Under the pieces are notes generated by a model that did not search any database, was not told the DNA's origin, and saw only the letters and a list, made by a program, of their open reading frames with translations. From a virus, in the IMG/VR virus record IMGVR_UViG_3300036806_000406, positions 1-35,534 of that record: DNA of 35,534 nucleotides; one strand, given 5' to 3'. Below are positions 7,524 to 16,285 of the stretch, in pieces. How positions within the stretch are numbered: the first letter of the stretch is position 1; every line of letters begins with the position of its first letter. The position numbers and the translations under genes are program-made.

Positions 7524-8306
7524 CTAGGCCATGCCGACAAACGTCACGGTCAGGCCTTTTGCGGTTGCGTCTTCGGTCGAAGATGGCGCCAGCACCCGCA
7601 ACCGGTCGCCACGCACCAGCGTGGTCGTAAACGAAGGCGACGGCGGCACGAAGGTGCCGAACTGGCCGGGATCGCCGGTCACCAGGCCCTCGCCGGCAGC
7701 GAACAGGATCGAGCCGATCAGGTCGTTATTCTTGTAGATAGGAAGTTCGATCGTCTCGGTTGTCGCCATCGACAGAAAGGCGATGCTGCCGGTGAAGGCA
7801 TCGGCCAGAAAAAACGTGTGTGCAACGATGTGTTGCAGCAGCGTGCTGGCGTCGCCTGGAATGTGATCGGCGTAGAACATGCCGACATCGTAAGGCTGGC
7901 TCGGGCGCGCCAGCAGCAATTGGTATTCCTGGCCACCATCACTGTCGAACGCATCGGGATCAAACGCCGAGGCGCTGATGTGTTGCACCTTGACGAGATA
8001 AATGCTGCCATTCTGCGCGCAAATGTCGTTGACGAAGTAGAGCGTCGAGCCTGACCACTCGCCGACCCAACGCCATTGTGCTGACGGCAGAGCGAATGGG
8101 CCGGCGATATCGCCATCGGTGAGGTGAACGGTGAGCTGATTGCCCGATACCGTGAAGTGATCGATGCCGACTGCGACCGGCGGGTTATTCTCCAGCGTGG
8201 TGAGGCGTTCGAGCAGCTCCCAGAAATTGTCATCGACCTCGGTCGCAGCCAGATTGGATCCTTTGCCGGAGCCCCAGGCTCCGGCCGTGCGAAAGGTCAT
8301 GGCCAT
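7524..8306 (-). CDS. Phage tail protein, possible carbohydrate-binding segment
   Basis: This 260-residue protein starts MAMTFRTAGAWGSGKGSNL, then an ELLERLTTLEN helix. A segment at about 80-110 (WVGEWSGSTLYFVNDICAQ, then GSIYLVKV) resembles small sugar-binding modules that phages use near the tail tip. The C-terminal part is beta-rich and lacks a known catalytic motif. Its stop overlaps the region just upstream of the next gene, so the two are probably expressed together. The likely role is host recognition or tail-tip structure. Confidence 0.72.
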   Translation of the reverse strand: MAMTFRTAGAWGSGKGSNLAATEVDDNFWELLERLTTLENNPPVAVGIDHFTVSGNQLTVHLTDGDIAGPFALPSAQWRWVGEWSGSTLYFVNDICAQNGSIYLVKVQHISASAFDPDAFDSDGGQEYQLLLARPSQPYDVGMFYADHIPGDASTLLQHIVAHTFFLADAFTGSIAFLSMATTETIELPIYKNNDLIGSILFAAGEGLVTGDPGQFGTFVPPSPSFTTTLVRGDRLRVLAPSSTEDATAKGLTVTFVGMA

Positions 8307-8357
8307 GACAGAGTTCCGATGGAGAAACGAGAAGCGCGCCGCAGCGGCGAAGTGGCG

Positions 8358-9218
8358 TCACGCCTTGTCGGCGGTCACCGCGAGCGTGATGGTATCGACC
8401 TTGAAGGTGACTTCGTAGGACGGAATCGCCATCCCGGGGCTGACTGGAGCGGCCTGGCCCGCGCTTCCTGCCGCAGTGAATTGCGGCCACTGCGATTGGT
8501 CTTGGGCATCGACCGGGAAGCTCAAGCGTTTGCGATAGGTGCTGGCATCGAGCTCCCAGGCGGTTGCGGGATGCACGAGGACAAGCCCGTCGGCGGCATG
8601 CACCTCGACGGTCTGGCCGCCAGCTCCATTGTAGTTTTGCTGCGCCGCGTTGGCATCGGCTTCGTTGTCGAAAACGCCGAGGATCAACCCGGGTCCGGCT
8701 TCACCGCTCAGCGCATCCTCGAATGTGATGGTGCCGCCCAGAGTGTTCCAGACATAGTAGGTGGTGGTCGGAATGGTGCGATCGCCGCCGGAGGCTGGCG
8801 TGGTGATGGCGAAGCTGAACCGCGTGACGGGATGGTCAGCACCGTCGTTGCCGAGACTGCCCGCCACTTTGCGCATATTGAAAAACAGGATGCCGCGGCC
8901 AAAGGGGCCAACGTCGGGATTGGGGGCGGTCCGATAGGTCGGGATTGCCCACATATAAAGATGCGTGAGCATGTCCTTGCTGATCGGATCGGTCACCGGC
9001 ACCGGGGTGCTGTCGCCGAACCCAAACGGCGCATCGAACAGCTCGAAGCTTTCGCTGGTGAAAGGCAGATCGTGCAGCCTCAAGGTCAAGGCGTCGCTAC
9101 GGGTCGCCTGCAGGGCGTATTTCAGCGCCAGAATGGCCGGCGGACCCCAGCCCACATTGGTAATGGTCCAGTGTCCGCCGACGCGAACGACGCTTTGAGT
9201 GAGCAGCCCATCAGGCAT
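8358..9218 (-). CDS. Phage tail-region protein, unknown function
   Basis: This 286-residue protein has no signal peptide or membrane helix and is beta-rich throughout. Its ATG at 9218 lies inside the end of the preceding gene (eight-base overlap), which fixes the start and indicates coupled translation. Recognisable pieces are THLYMWAIPTYRTAPNPDVG and a C-terminal YEVTFKVDTITLAV strand pair. I do not recognise the family. Its place between the large tail protein and the probable fibre genes suggests a minor tail or baseplate part. Confidence 0.68.
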   Translation of the reverse strand: MPDGLLTQSVVRVGGHWTITNVGWGPPAILALKYALQATRSDALTLRLHDLPFTSESFELFDAPFGFGDSTPVPVTDPISKDMLTHLYMWAIPTYRTAPNPDVGPFGRGILFFNMRKVAGSLGNDGADHPVTRFSFAITTPASGGDRTIPTTTYYVWNTLGGTITFEDALSGEAGPGLILGVFDNEADANAAQQNYNGAGGQTVEVHAADGLVLVHPATAWELDASTYRKRLSFPVDAQDQSQWPQFTAAGSAGQAAPVSPGMAIPSYEVTFKVDTITLAVTADKA

Positions 9219-9555
9219 CGTTCGGCCCGTAAGCGAACTTGTAGGTTTCCTTGTCCTTCGGCTTGGCGGCGTTGGCGAAGGTCACTGACGTTGCCCGATT
9301 GATGTCGACGAACTGCGAGGGATCCTGCGGATTGGCAATCCGTACCTGTTGGCTGGTCCGACTGACCTCCTTGTGGGTTTTGGCCGTGCTCGACTTCGAG
9401 ATGCTGGACGAAAACGACCAATCGAAAATCGCCGCATCGCCCTGCGACGCAAACTTGACCACGACAGGGTCGGCGAGCTTGGTGCCGCCCGGCACCGCCA
9501 GAGGCGGCGTCACCTCGCCGCGCTGAAACGGACGGACGATGAGCTCGAGCGTCAT
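9211..9555 (-). CDS. Small phage tail-region protein, unknown function
   Basis: This 114-residue protein starts MTLELIVRPFQRGEVTPP and continues with a polar, Ser/Thr/Lys-rich middle and an end FANAAKPKDKETYKFAYG. The ATG at 9555 overlaps the stop of the upstream gene in an ATGA arrangement. Its own end overlaps the next start by eight bases. No known motif is visible. It is probably a minor tail protein. Confidence 0.65.
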   Translation of the reverse strand: MTLELIVRPFQRGEVTPPLAVPGGTKLADPVVVKFASQGDAAIFDWSFSSSISKSSTAKTHKEVSRTSQQVRIANPQDPSQFVDINRATSVTFANAAKPKDKETYKFAYGPNDA

Positions 9556-11453
9556 GCTGACGCCGCCTCAAGGTCGATGCCACGCGGGATCGTCAGGTCG
9601 GTCACGGTGACGTCGTAGGCGGTCTCGAATGTGCTGTCGGCCACCGGCAAAATGGTGAACTCCAGCGCCGACTCGATCTGATTGAGTGCCGTCTTGATCG
9701 GCGTCGAGGGATCGTAGTCCGGATCGTCCGAGGCAACCGGCGGCTCAAGCGACGGGACAGTGGTAAAAGTGACGTGCGGGGCGACCGTAAACGGCGGCGC
9801 CCGCAGCGGAAACACTAAACCATCATCGTTGACGACGTCGAGCGGCGGCGCATAACCGAGATCACCGCCGCCGACCAGCACGACCTGTCCGTCGTAATAC
9901 TGGTAGCCGAGGTCGACGCAGCCATCCTCGACGAAGGTTGGCACGCCGCCATCCGCCCCGATGGCATTGCCGTAGCCGACCGAGCAGCTGATGGTGACAT
10001 GGCCGAGCATTTCGCCGGTGTCGCCATTACCGGTGAAGCTGTAGGTCACGATCTTGCCGACCGCATTGCCGCCTGGCAGGCGATCGTCGAACACCCGCGC
10101 GCTCATCCGGCAGCTCAACTCGATTGCGCGCTCGAAGCCGCAATCGAAGCTGACGTTGACGACCCGCGAGCGCAGAATGAGGTTGGCGCGCGCCAGCAGC
10201 AGCAAATATTCGACGCTGGAGCACCCACGATCGGTGGCGAAATAGCTGCGCCGGCCGACGTCGCCGATCGGAATGCTTGCGCCCTGGATCAAGCCGACAT
10301 CGCCTCCGGAGACGTTGAGCGCCAGCACCTCGTCATCGCCAGGCAGCGTCACGATCGCCTGCACGTCGGTGTTGAGCGTAAAGCGAACGTGTTCGCTGCG
10401 ATCGCGGGAGGCCTTGTAGCCAATCACCAGCGAACCCCAGACGGTCGGCTGGGCGACGATAATGCCGGAATCATCGACGCTGGCCGACGAACTGCCATCG
10501 TCATGAAATTCGGTTTTCGAAGTCGACTTCACGACGACGCGGTAGGACGGCTTCGGCTCGGGGCTCGGCTCGGTCGCGGAAATGTGGATGGTCGAGCTGT
10601 TGGCCTGACCGTCGTCGAACACGCTGAACTCGGCCGCATCGCTGACCGTGGAGGTCGCTTCGCTGGACGAACTGATCGACTTGACGTTGTCGACCGAGGT
10701 GGTGGCGCTGCCCGAAATCACCGTCCAGCCGCCGCCAATAGCGGCTCCGTCCTTGGGCCAGGCCGAGGCGAGTCCCTTGGTCGGGCATTCGACGAAGGCG
10801 TGCCGGCTGTAGATCGTGAACTGGCCAGACCCCGACTGGGTCCAATGAACGACGCCGTCGACCGACACGCTGCGTACCGGCGGCTGACCCAGCACCACCT
10901 TGACGCTGTCGTAGAACACCTCATCAGCCGAAAAGTCGACCTCGCCGTCCTCGCCGACCAGCAAGTCCGAGGTCGAGACCACCCCAGTCACACGATCGAT
11001 GTGCCACAATTCGGTACGGGCTTCGAGCACCGCGTCCGGGTCGGCGCGCTTGTCTTCAGCGATGAACACCTCGTCGTAGAAGGGCAACACGCGCAGAGAT
11101 GCGGCAAAGGCTTCTTTCTGCGCGACGAAATCATCTGGTCGCGCCGTGAACATCAGCGTGACGATCTCGGCGTTGATGTCGTTTGGAATCCCGATCAGCC
11201 GCCCGTGCATCAACGGACGCAACTCGGCCGGGCTCGAACCTAGCGGCGCGTAGGACAGCCAGGCGTGCGTCTTGCGTCCGGCATTGAGCAGGCCGATGCG
11301 TGGATTGCGGATCTCGAGAGTCAACGTGGCGAAGTCGCCTTCGTTATGCTCGACCGTGAACGAGAAGATGTCCTCATCCTCACGGTTGTGCACGTTCGGG
11401 TCAAAGGTCGTCTCGTCGTCGCCGACCCACGCGAAATAGAACCGGCCCGCCAT
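9552..11453 (-). CDS. Large phage tail protein (probable hub/baseplate)
   Basis: The ATG at 11453 shares its A with the stop of the upstream gene (TGATG), so 633 residues is the likely length; a start nine codons earlier is less likely. The N-terminal 110 residues (FYFAWVGDDETTFDP, FSFTVEHNEGDFATLTLEI, HGRLIGIPNDI) resemble the first domain of tail hub or baseplate proteins. The middle is Ser/Thr-rich; the C-terminal third has DRLPGGNAVGKI and GEMLGHVTISCSVGYGNA. No lysozyme or peptidase motif is apparent. It lies downstream of the tape measure gene, as expected for a tail-tip protein. Confidence 0.72.
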   Translation of the reverse strand: MAGRFYFAWVGDDETTFDPNVHNREDEDIFSFTVEHNEGDFATLTLEIRNPRIGLLNAGRKTHAWLSYAPLGSSPAELRPLMHGRLIGIPNDINAEIVTLMFTARPDDFVAQKEAFAASLRVLPFYDEVFIAEDKRADPDAVLEARTELWHIDRVTGVVSTSDLLVGEDGEVDFSADEVFYDSVKVVLGQPPVRSVSVDGVVHWTQSGSGQFTIYSRHAFVECPTKGLASAWPKDGAAIGGGWTVISGSATTSVDNVKSISSSSEATSTVSDAAEFSVFDDGQANSSTIHISATEPSPEPKPSYRVVVKSTSKTEFHDDGSSSASVDDSGIIVAQPTVWGSLVIGYKASRDRSEHVRFTLNTDVQAIVTLPGDDEVLALNVSGGDVGLIQGASIPIGDVGRRSYFATDRGCSSVEYLLLLARANLILRSRVVNVSFDCGFERAIELSCRMSARVFDDRLPGGNAVGKIVTYSFTGNGDTGEMLGHVTISCSVGYGNAIGADGGVPTFVEDGCVDLGYQYYDGQVVLVGGGDLGYAPPLDVVNDDGLVFPLRAPPFTVAPHVTFTTVPSLEPPVASDDPDYDPSTPIKTALNQIESALEFTILPVADSTFETAYDVTVTDLTIPRGIDLEAASA

Positions 11454-11881
11454 CACACTTCTTCTAGCTCCATCTGCCACTGCACGGCGGCACCATATTC
11501 ATCGCGGCTCACGGAAAAACCGGTCACCCGCATCTGGAGCGCAGGCCGATAGAACACGAAGGCGCCTTCGGTGCGCGCGGAGCCCAAGACAACCGGACGC
11601 GCGGGGGATCCGCCGGACGGGTAGCTCAACTCGGTCACGCAATCGACCGTGACGACATGGCCCGGCCAGACACCGTCGATCGCGGGCGGCTCCTGGTCCT
11701 GGCAAGAAACGGTCGATTTGTATTTGCGGAACTGAGCGTAGGACAAATCCTTGAGCGCGCCGTTGACGGTCCGGCGCAGGCTGCTTGACGCCTCGATCGG
11801 TTCCAGCGTCTGTGTCAGGCCTCGTGCTGAGTAGTCGGGGACGCCGATGCCGGAGAGCACGAGCAGCGTGTCATCGCTCAT
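11453..11881 (-). CDS. Phage minor tail protein, unknown function
   Basis: This 142-residue protein begins MSDDTLLVLSGIGVPDYSARGLTQTLEPIE and then has a conserved-looking core (LRRTVNGALKDLS, KYKSTVSCQDQEPP, WPGHVVTVDCVTELSYP). Its ATG overlaps the tape measure stop (ATGA), and its stop overlaps the next start by one base. It is the kind of small protein that follows the tape measure gene in related prophages, perhaps a tail-tip component. No function is established. Confidence 0.72.
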   Translation of the reverse strand: MSDDTLLVLSGIGVPDYSARGLTQTLEPIEASSSLRRTVNGALKDLSYAQFRKYKSTVSCQDQEPPAIDGVWPGHVVTVDCVTELSYPSGGSPARPVVLGSARTEGAFVFYRPALQMRVTGFSVSRDEYGAAVQWQMELEEV

Positions 11882-14643
11882 CGTCCCTTCCCGTAGTAGC
11901 TGGGCTTTCGTCCGGCGCTGCGGATTTGCCGCGTGACCGCGACCCGCAACAGTTTCTGCGCCACATCTTCGGGCGCCAACATCCCAGCGAACATCTCCGA
12001 TCCGATCGTCAGATTGATCGGCCGCAGCGAGGCGGTCGATGCCGGTTGAGGCACCAGGCCGCCATCAGCGAGCCGCAACGGCGGCGGCATCAGTACCTGC
12101 AACGAGCGCACCAGGCCGCCCTCGGCGAAGCGCGCGAAGGCGTCCGGATTGATGCGTAAGTGGTTCAGCGCGCTGAATAAGGAGAGGCCGTATTTCCGGA
12201 CTGCCGCAGCGCGGATCACGAACTCTCCGTTCGACAGCCAGGCCGGGATCGAGTCCGAAGTGCCGGTGCCGGGACCGTGGATCGGACCACCGCGGGCAAA
12301 CCCAGCGGCACCGGCGCCGGCTGCGTCGTTCTGGGCGGAAGCGGCCTCCCGGGCCGCACCCGTGATCGCATTCCAGACGCTTAGCGCGAAGTCGCGAAGC
12401 CGGCCGAGAAAGCCCGTCACCGCGTTCAGGCCCGACGAGAACGCGCTCGTAATCGTGTCCCACATCGATTGCGCGCCGGAGACGATGCCGCTCCAAGCGC
12501 CCTTCGCCAAGCCAGCGAGGGCTTCGAACACGGCTTGCGCCGCGGTCACGATGACCTGCCAACCAGACGCAAGGAAATCGAAGCCAGCCTGGAACAGGCC
12601 ATTGAGCTGGCCCCAAAGCTCGGTCGCACCGGAGAGGATCAAATTCCAGAATGCGCTCATGCTCTGAATGCCGGATTGCCAAAGCGAGACGAGCCCCGCC
12701 CACAATGCGCCCGCGCCGGACGCAATTGTTTCCCAAGCCCCCTGCGCTGCGCTCACGATGGTGCCCCACAGACCAGAAACGGCTTCGATGCCCGCTGTAA
12801 ACAGGCCCGAGATTGTCTGCCACAGACCAGCAAAAAATCTGCCGATGGCGTTCACGGCGCTCGCCGCGCCTAACGCCAGCTTTTGCCAATCGATACCCTG
12901 CGCGAGCCGCACCACGAGGAAGCCGAGTGCGACGCCGACCGCGGCAATCAGCAGCGGCAGCCCGCCAAGCGCAGCGGCAAGCGCGACGGCGCCGCGCGCC
13001 ACGAGCCCCACGACGCCGCCGAGCGCGCCGAACGCGGTGAGTACGATGTTGAGCGGTCCGCCGAGCGCGGCGAACACGCGCAATACGATGCTCCAAGCAC
13101 CCTGGAAAACCGACAGCACCCCGATCAGCTTGAGAAAACCGCCAACGAGCTTGGTGACCACCAGCGTCACGGCGATGTCGGCGGGCGTGATCTTGGTGCC
13201 GAACACCGCATTGATGGCATTGGCGGTCTCCTGCATCAGGCCGGCGAAGATTTTGAGCGCCGGCACCATCACGTTGGTGACCACGGTCGAGACTGCCGAA
13301 CCGAGCTCGAGGAATTGTGCCTTCGCGGTCACGATCCAGCCGGTCTGGATGTCCTGATCCTGCCCGCTGAGCGCGCGCGCCAGGTCGAGGATCACCGGGC
13401 GAGTCTTGACCGCGATGTCGGCCGCAAACGTGATGACGGCGGCGCGATTGTCCGCGATGGCCTTGCGAAACAGGTTGGCGGCTTCGGTGAACTGCGGCGC
13501 GAACAGGAGACCAACCGAATCCTTGAGCCGGGTGATACTGAACTGCAGCTGTCCCACCGCACGCTGCATCTCGACACCCACTCCGATCTGCTTCGGCGTC
13601 AGGATCAAGCCTTGGCTGTGTAGCTCCTTTCCAATCCGCTCGATTCCCGCGCTGCCCTTCGCCAGCAGCGGCACGAGCTGCGGGCCGACACGCCGGCCGA
13701 ACAGCTCCACTGCGCGCGCCGCCCGGTCGGCGGGATCCGGTATGGCGGCAATCTGGTCGGCCACATCCTTGAAGACGTCGATCGGGTCGCGCGCTTTTCC
13801 ACCAGCCTCCGTGATGGCGATGCCGTAGCGCTGGAACGCGCCGCCGGCGTCCGCCACTTTGTCCCGGAGTTCCTGGAAATGCTGTTTCATCTCCTGCGCG
13901 CTGTGCGATCCGGAAGAGAAGAATCTGGTATTGACTTTTTGCGTATCGATTAGCGCGCGCTGCACCTCGCCGCTGTGCTGCTCGATGACGGCAAATGCTC
14001 GTCCAAGCTGCTCCTGGTCGGTGCCGAGCTTGCCGGCGGCGGCTGCGAATTCCTGGTAGGCCGTCGTCGAGGTGCCCGCCGCAAGTGCGTTGTTGCGGAT
14101 CTCGCTCGCCGTGCTCGCCGCTGACTTCGCCAACGCAAACAGCACAGCCGGCAATGCCCCAAGTACGGCCGTGGTCTTGAGCACCTCGGCGGCCGCATTC
14201 TTGAAGCCACCGACGATCGAGGCGACGCCGAAATTCAGGTTGGTGAATTGGGCGGCGCCGGACGCAACGACCGAACCGATGCTCCGTAGCGCGGTGCCGG
14301 TTGCGATAACGGCTCCAGCCAGCGCGGCGCCGGCACGCTGCGCGCCCGACATTGCGGCCGCCGCGCCGCCGACCTGGCCACCTAACGTTTGCGCGGCCGA
14401 GCTTGCCGCGCCAAACGCGGTGCTGGCATTGGCAACACGCCCCCGCATGTTGTCGATGGCGGCACCGGTGTTCCTGGCGGCCGTCTCGACCGCGCCGAGT
14501 GGGCGGTCGAGCTTGATTCTCTCGCCTGCCTGCTGGATCTGCTGGAACGCCTCCTGGCCGGCTTTGCCTATCTGCGCCAGCGCCTGCTTGATCTGATCGG
14601 CGCCCTCAAGCGCGATCCGCTGGGTGATGGTCGGGCCGGCCAT
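11878..14643 (-). CDS. Tail tape measure protein
   Basis: This 921-residue protein is the longest phage gene product. It starts with MAGPTITQRIALEGADQIKQAL and a long Ala/Gln-rich helical region, followed by a TMP-like segment with many hydrophobic stretches (about 440-600, such as VLTAFGALGGVVGLVARG). Short repeats of W-type sequence follow (about 600-780; GLWGTIVSAAQGAWETIASG, GIQSMSAFWNLILSG, FDFLASGWQVIVTAAQ). A C-terminal GPIHGPGTGTSDSIPAWLSN matches tape-measure ends. It sets tail length and probably forms a channel at DNA entry. The ATG lies immediately after the stop of the upstream gene. Confidence 0.93.
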   Translation of the reverse strand: MAGPTITQRIALEGADQIKQALAQIGKAGQEAFQQIQQAGERIKLDRPLGAVETAARNTGAAIDNMRGRVANASTAFGAASSAAQTLGGQVGGAAAAMSGAQRAGAALAGAVIATGTALRSIGSVVASGAAQFTNLNFGVASIVGGFKNAAAEVLKTTAVLGALPAVLFALAKSAASTASEIRNNALAAGTSTTAYQEFAAAAGKLGTDQEQLGRAFAVIEQHSGEVQRALIDTQKVNTRFFSSGSHSAQEMKQHFQELRDKVADAGGAFQRYGIAITEAGGKARDPIDVFKDVADQIAAIPDPADRAARAVELFGRRVGPQLVPLLAKGSAGIERIGKELHSQGLILTPKQIGVGVEMQRAVGQLQFSITRLKDSVGLLFAPQFTEAANLFRKAIADNRAAVITFAADIAVKTRPVILDLARALSGQDQDIQTGWIVTAKAQFLELGSAVSTVVTNVMVPALKIFAGLMQETANAINAVFGTKITPADIAVTLVVTKLVGGFLKLIGVLSVFQGAWSIVLRVFAALGGPLNIVLTAFGALGGVVGLVARGAVALAAALGGLPLLIAAVGVALGFLVVRLAQGIDWQKLALGAASAVNAIGRFFAGLWQTISGLFTAGIEAVSGLWGTIVSAAQGAWETIASGAGALWAGLVSLWQSGIQSMSAFWNLILSGATELWGQLNGLFQAGFDFLASGWQVIVTAAQAVFEALAGLAKGAWSGIVSGAQSMWDTITSAFSSGLNAVTGFLGRLRDFALSVWNAITGAAREAASAQNDAAGAGAAGFARGGPIHGPGTGTSDSIPAWLSNGEFVIRAAAVRKYGLSLFSALNHLRINPDAFARFAEGGLVRSLQVLMPPPLRLADGGLVPQPASTASLRPINLTIGSEMFAGMLAPEDVAQKLLRVAVTRQIRSAGRKPSYYGKGR

Positions 14644-15246
14644 TCAATCTGCTTTCAGGTGCTTGGCATAAAGAGACGGCAACTGCGCCGCCGCCTTCTG
14701 AGCTGCGCCCTTGATGTCGAAGCGCTTGGCGATCGCGACGGTCGAAAGCCCGACATAGAGCGGCTTGCGCTCGGCGTCGACGGCTGCCCGACGACCGCGC
14801 CGCCCGGCGCGCGGCTTTGGGAACAGGAGTGGTGGTCTACCGGGTCGTTCGATCGTGACGAGCGGCCCAACCGTGCGCGCATATTGCGATGGCGTCATCG
14901 GGCGACCGCGTCGTAGAGGTACCGTGGGCAGCGGCAGCCACAGGAGTGGTTTGCCGCCAATGACCGCGCCTTCCTCGAACACGCCCGCGTAGCGAATCTT
15001 GTGAAAGATGAACGCGGCCGGGCGCATACTGTCACCCTGCGGCGGGTAGATGTTGACGCGCAGCGCGTTCTGCCATTTGCGCGAGAACCCAGCCGCCGCA
15101 ATGCTGGCGCGACCGTTGCGCTTAGCGATCTCGCCCGCTTCGCGAACCGCTGCAGTCGCGGCTTTCGCAATCGGACGCTGCAACTCCTTCACGATCGTGT
15201 CGACGAAGCTCTTGGCGACGTCCGAGAGCGCGAAGCGCAGCCCCAT
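14644..15246 (-). CDS. DUF6441-type phage tail protein
   Basis: This 200-residue protein starts MGLRFALSDVAKSFVDTI and continues with a helical region, then FSRKWQNALRVNIYPPQG, AFIFHKIRYAGVFEEGAVI and GGKPLLWLPLP. This pattern is what I recall as the DUF6441 family of phage proteins, found beside tape-measure genes; assignment is from memory and not tested. The C-terminal part is rich in Arg. It may act in tail assembly or tail completion. Its stop is directly followed by the tape measure start. Confidence 0.72.
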   Translation of the reverse strand: MGLRFALSDVAKSFVDTIVKELQRPIAKAATAAVREAGEIAKRNGRASIAAAGFSRKWQNALRVNIYPPQGDSMRPAAFIFHKIRYAGVFEEGAVIGGKPLLWLPLPTVPLRRGRPMTPSQYARTVGPLVTIERPGRPPLLFPKPRAGRRGRRAAVDAERKPLYVGLSTVAIAKRFDIKGAAQKAAAQLPSLYAKHLKAD

Positions 15247-15251
15247 TTTCG

Positions 15252-15530
15252 CTAGTCACGCTGCAATTGATCGAGCTGGCGCTTAATCTCGCGCGGTTCG
15301 CCGCGGGCCGCGAGTGCGCCAAGGGCCAGTTGCTCCGCCGCTTCTCGTTGCTTGCGACGCCGCGCGAAGTAGAGCGAACCCACGATCTGACGCGGCGTCA
15401 TCGCCCACACGTCAACGGGCGGATAGTTCGCGCCGATCAGCGCGTCGACGGCTTCCGCAATTTCGAAGCCGGCGCCGTATCGGATGGAGCGGCGTCGAGG
15501 ACGCCGCCAAGCGCCGTCAGCTTCTGCACG
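15252..15530 (-). CDS. Tail assembly chaperone second part, probably made by -1 frameshift
   Basis: From 15530 to the TAG at 15252-15254 the frame is open for 92 codons. It contains YGAGFEIAEAVDALIGANYP, then VWAMTPRQIVGSLYFARRRK and ALGALAARGEPREIKRQL. This resembles the second, short part of phage tail chaperones (the T part of gpG-GT). There is no ATG, GTG or TTG before the conserved start of this part; the first ATG (15401) has no ribosome site. A perfect slippery heptamer CCCTTTC lies in the right frame in the gene upstream (15530-15536). A -1 shift would make a fused protein of about 202 residues. Confidence 0.7.
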   Translation of the reverse strand, partial: RAEADGAWRRPRRRSIRYGAGFEIAEAVDALIGANYPPVDVWAMTPRQIVGSLYFARRRKQREAAEQLALGALAARGEPREIKRQLDQLQRD

Positions 15531-15859
15531 AAAGGGCCAACACCCTGCGGCAGCGTCAGCCGTAGGATCGCGGCAAGGAGATCAGCCTGCGCGTCCAACG
15601 AGAGCTTGCCGGCTACAGCCTCAGCCTGTTCGTCGGCGGGATAACCGCAGCCGGCAGCGATAATTGCGGCGACTGCGTCGCCACCGATCGCCATCAATTG
15701 CTCGGTCTCGACTTCCTGTCCGGTCATCAGCTTGCGCAGCTCGGGAAAGCGGCACAGCAGATGCGCCACACCCTTTGCGGAGACGCCGTGCACAGCGACG
15801 GATGTGCCCCGTACATCGACGGTTTCGACGTTGGGCGCGATATCGATAAGGCCAACCAT
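15437..15859 (-). CDS. Phage pre-tape-measure / tail assembly chaperone protein
   Basis: The ATG at 15859 with AGAAGGA upstream gives 140 residues; 33 codons of open frame before it lack a good start. The sequence (MVGLIDIAPNVETVDVRGTS, then FPELRKLMTGQEVETEQL) matches what is usually annotated as a pre-tape-measure protein, and is helical in the second half. It is expected to bind and protect the tape measure while the tail forms. Codons 109-110 carry the slippery CCC TTT C, and the last 30 codons overlap the -1 frame product. The last residues (SDTAPASKLRKPSTR) look like out-of-family tail, as in other frameshift pairs. Confidence 0.8.
   Translation of the reverse strand: MVGLIDIAPNVETVDVRGTSVAVHGVSAKGVAHLLCRFPELRKLMTGQEVETEQLMAIGGDAVAAIIAAGCGYPADEQAEAVAGKLSLDAQADLLAAILRLTLPQGVGPFVQKLTALGGVLDAAPSDTAPASKLRKPSTR
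15530..15536 (-). promoter_or_regulatory. Slippery heptamer for -1 frameshift (CCCTTTC)
   Basis: On the minus strand C CCT TTC fits X XXY YYZ in the frame of the upstream gene (codons 109 and 110). A -1 slip leads into the 92-codon open frame that ends at 15252. I did not find a clear stimulatory hairpin by eye, although GC-rich inverted stretches follow. Confidence 0.6.
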
Positions 15860-16044
15860 GACAGTCCTTCTTATAAGTGACGCGGAGGGGCAGTCGCGCC
15901 TATCGAGGTTGCCCCGCCCTGAATTTGTGTCCGCTTTCGAGCTAAGGCGGCATCGCACTGCAACACAACGCTACCTCATTAGTAGCGATTTGGCCCAGAC
16001 CGGTCCTCGCGGTAGCGGACAATTTGCGGTGCAAAAAAGCTTGA

Positions 16045-16265
16045 ATGCTTACTCACCACCTCGTCGGCGTCCGAGGATGCGGCCAGCGTACATGCCCGCA
16101 TCATGATATGAACCCCTCAAACTGTTCATAGCTCATCAAGCCGCCAGCCGCGACAAACTCTCAATACTGTGTAGATTGCGGGCACCGCATACCGCGCAGC
16201 CAACTCGCCGAGCAACGCGCGCCGAGCAATGAAAAGCCCATCATTGGCAATCACGAGCCCGCCGG
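16045..16265 (-). pseudogene. Remnant of an ABC transporter substrate-binding protein gene
   Basis: Reading left from about 16263, one frame encodes GGLVIANDGLFIARRALLGE followed by LAARYAVPAIY, another AGGLMSY, and a third AGMYAGRILG. These are consecutive pieces of the C-terminal region of TRAP/ABC-type substrate-binding proteins of the ABC_sub_bind family, common in Bradyrhizobium. The frame is broken at least twice and both ends are missing, so no functional protein is expected. The fragment lies in the bacterial-type block between phage tail and capsid genes. Exact limits are uncertain. Confidence 0.6.
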
Positions 16266-16285
16266 AATACGCTCGGCTCGCCTCG

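Noticed and set aside
8124-9302. Plus-strand open frame of 392 codons
   Set aside because: Runs across two supported minus-strand genes and looks like a frame shadow.
9999-11243. Plus-strand open frame of 414 codons opposite the large tail protein
   Set aside because: Arg/His/Asp-rich shadow of a well-supported gene; no ribosome site or family pattern.
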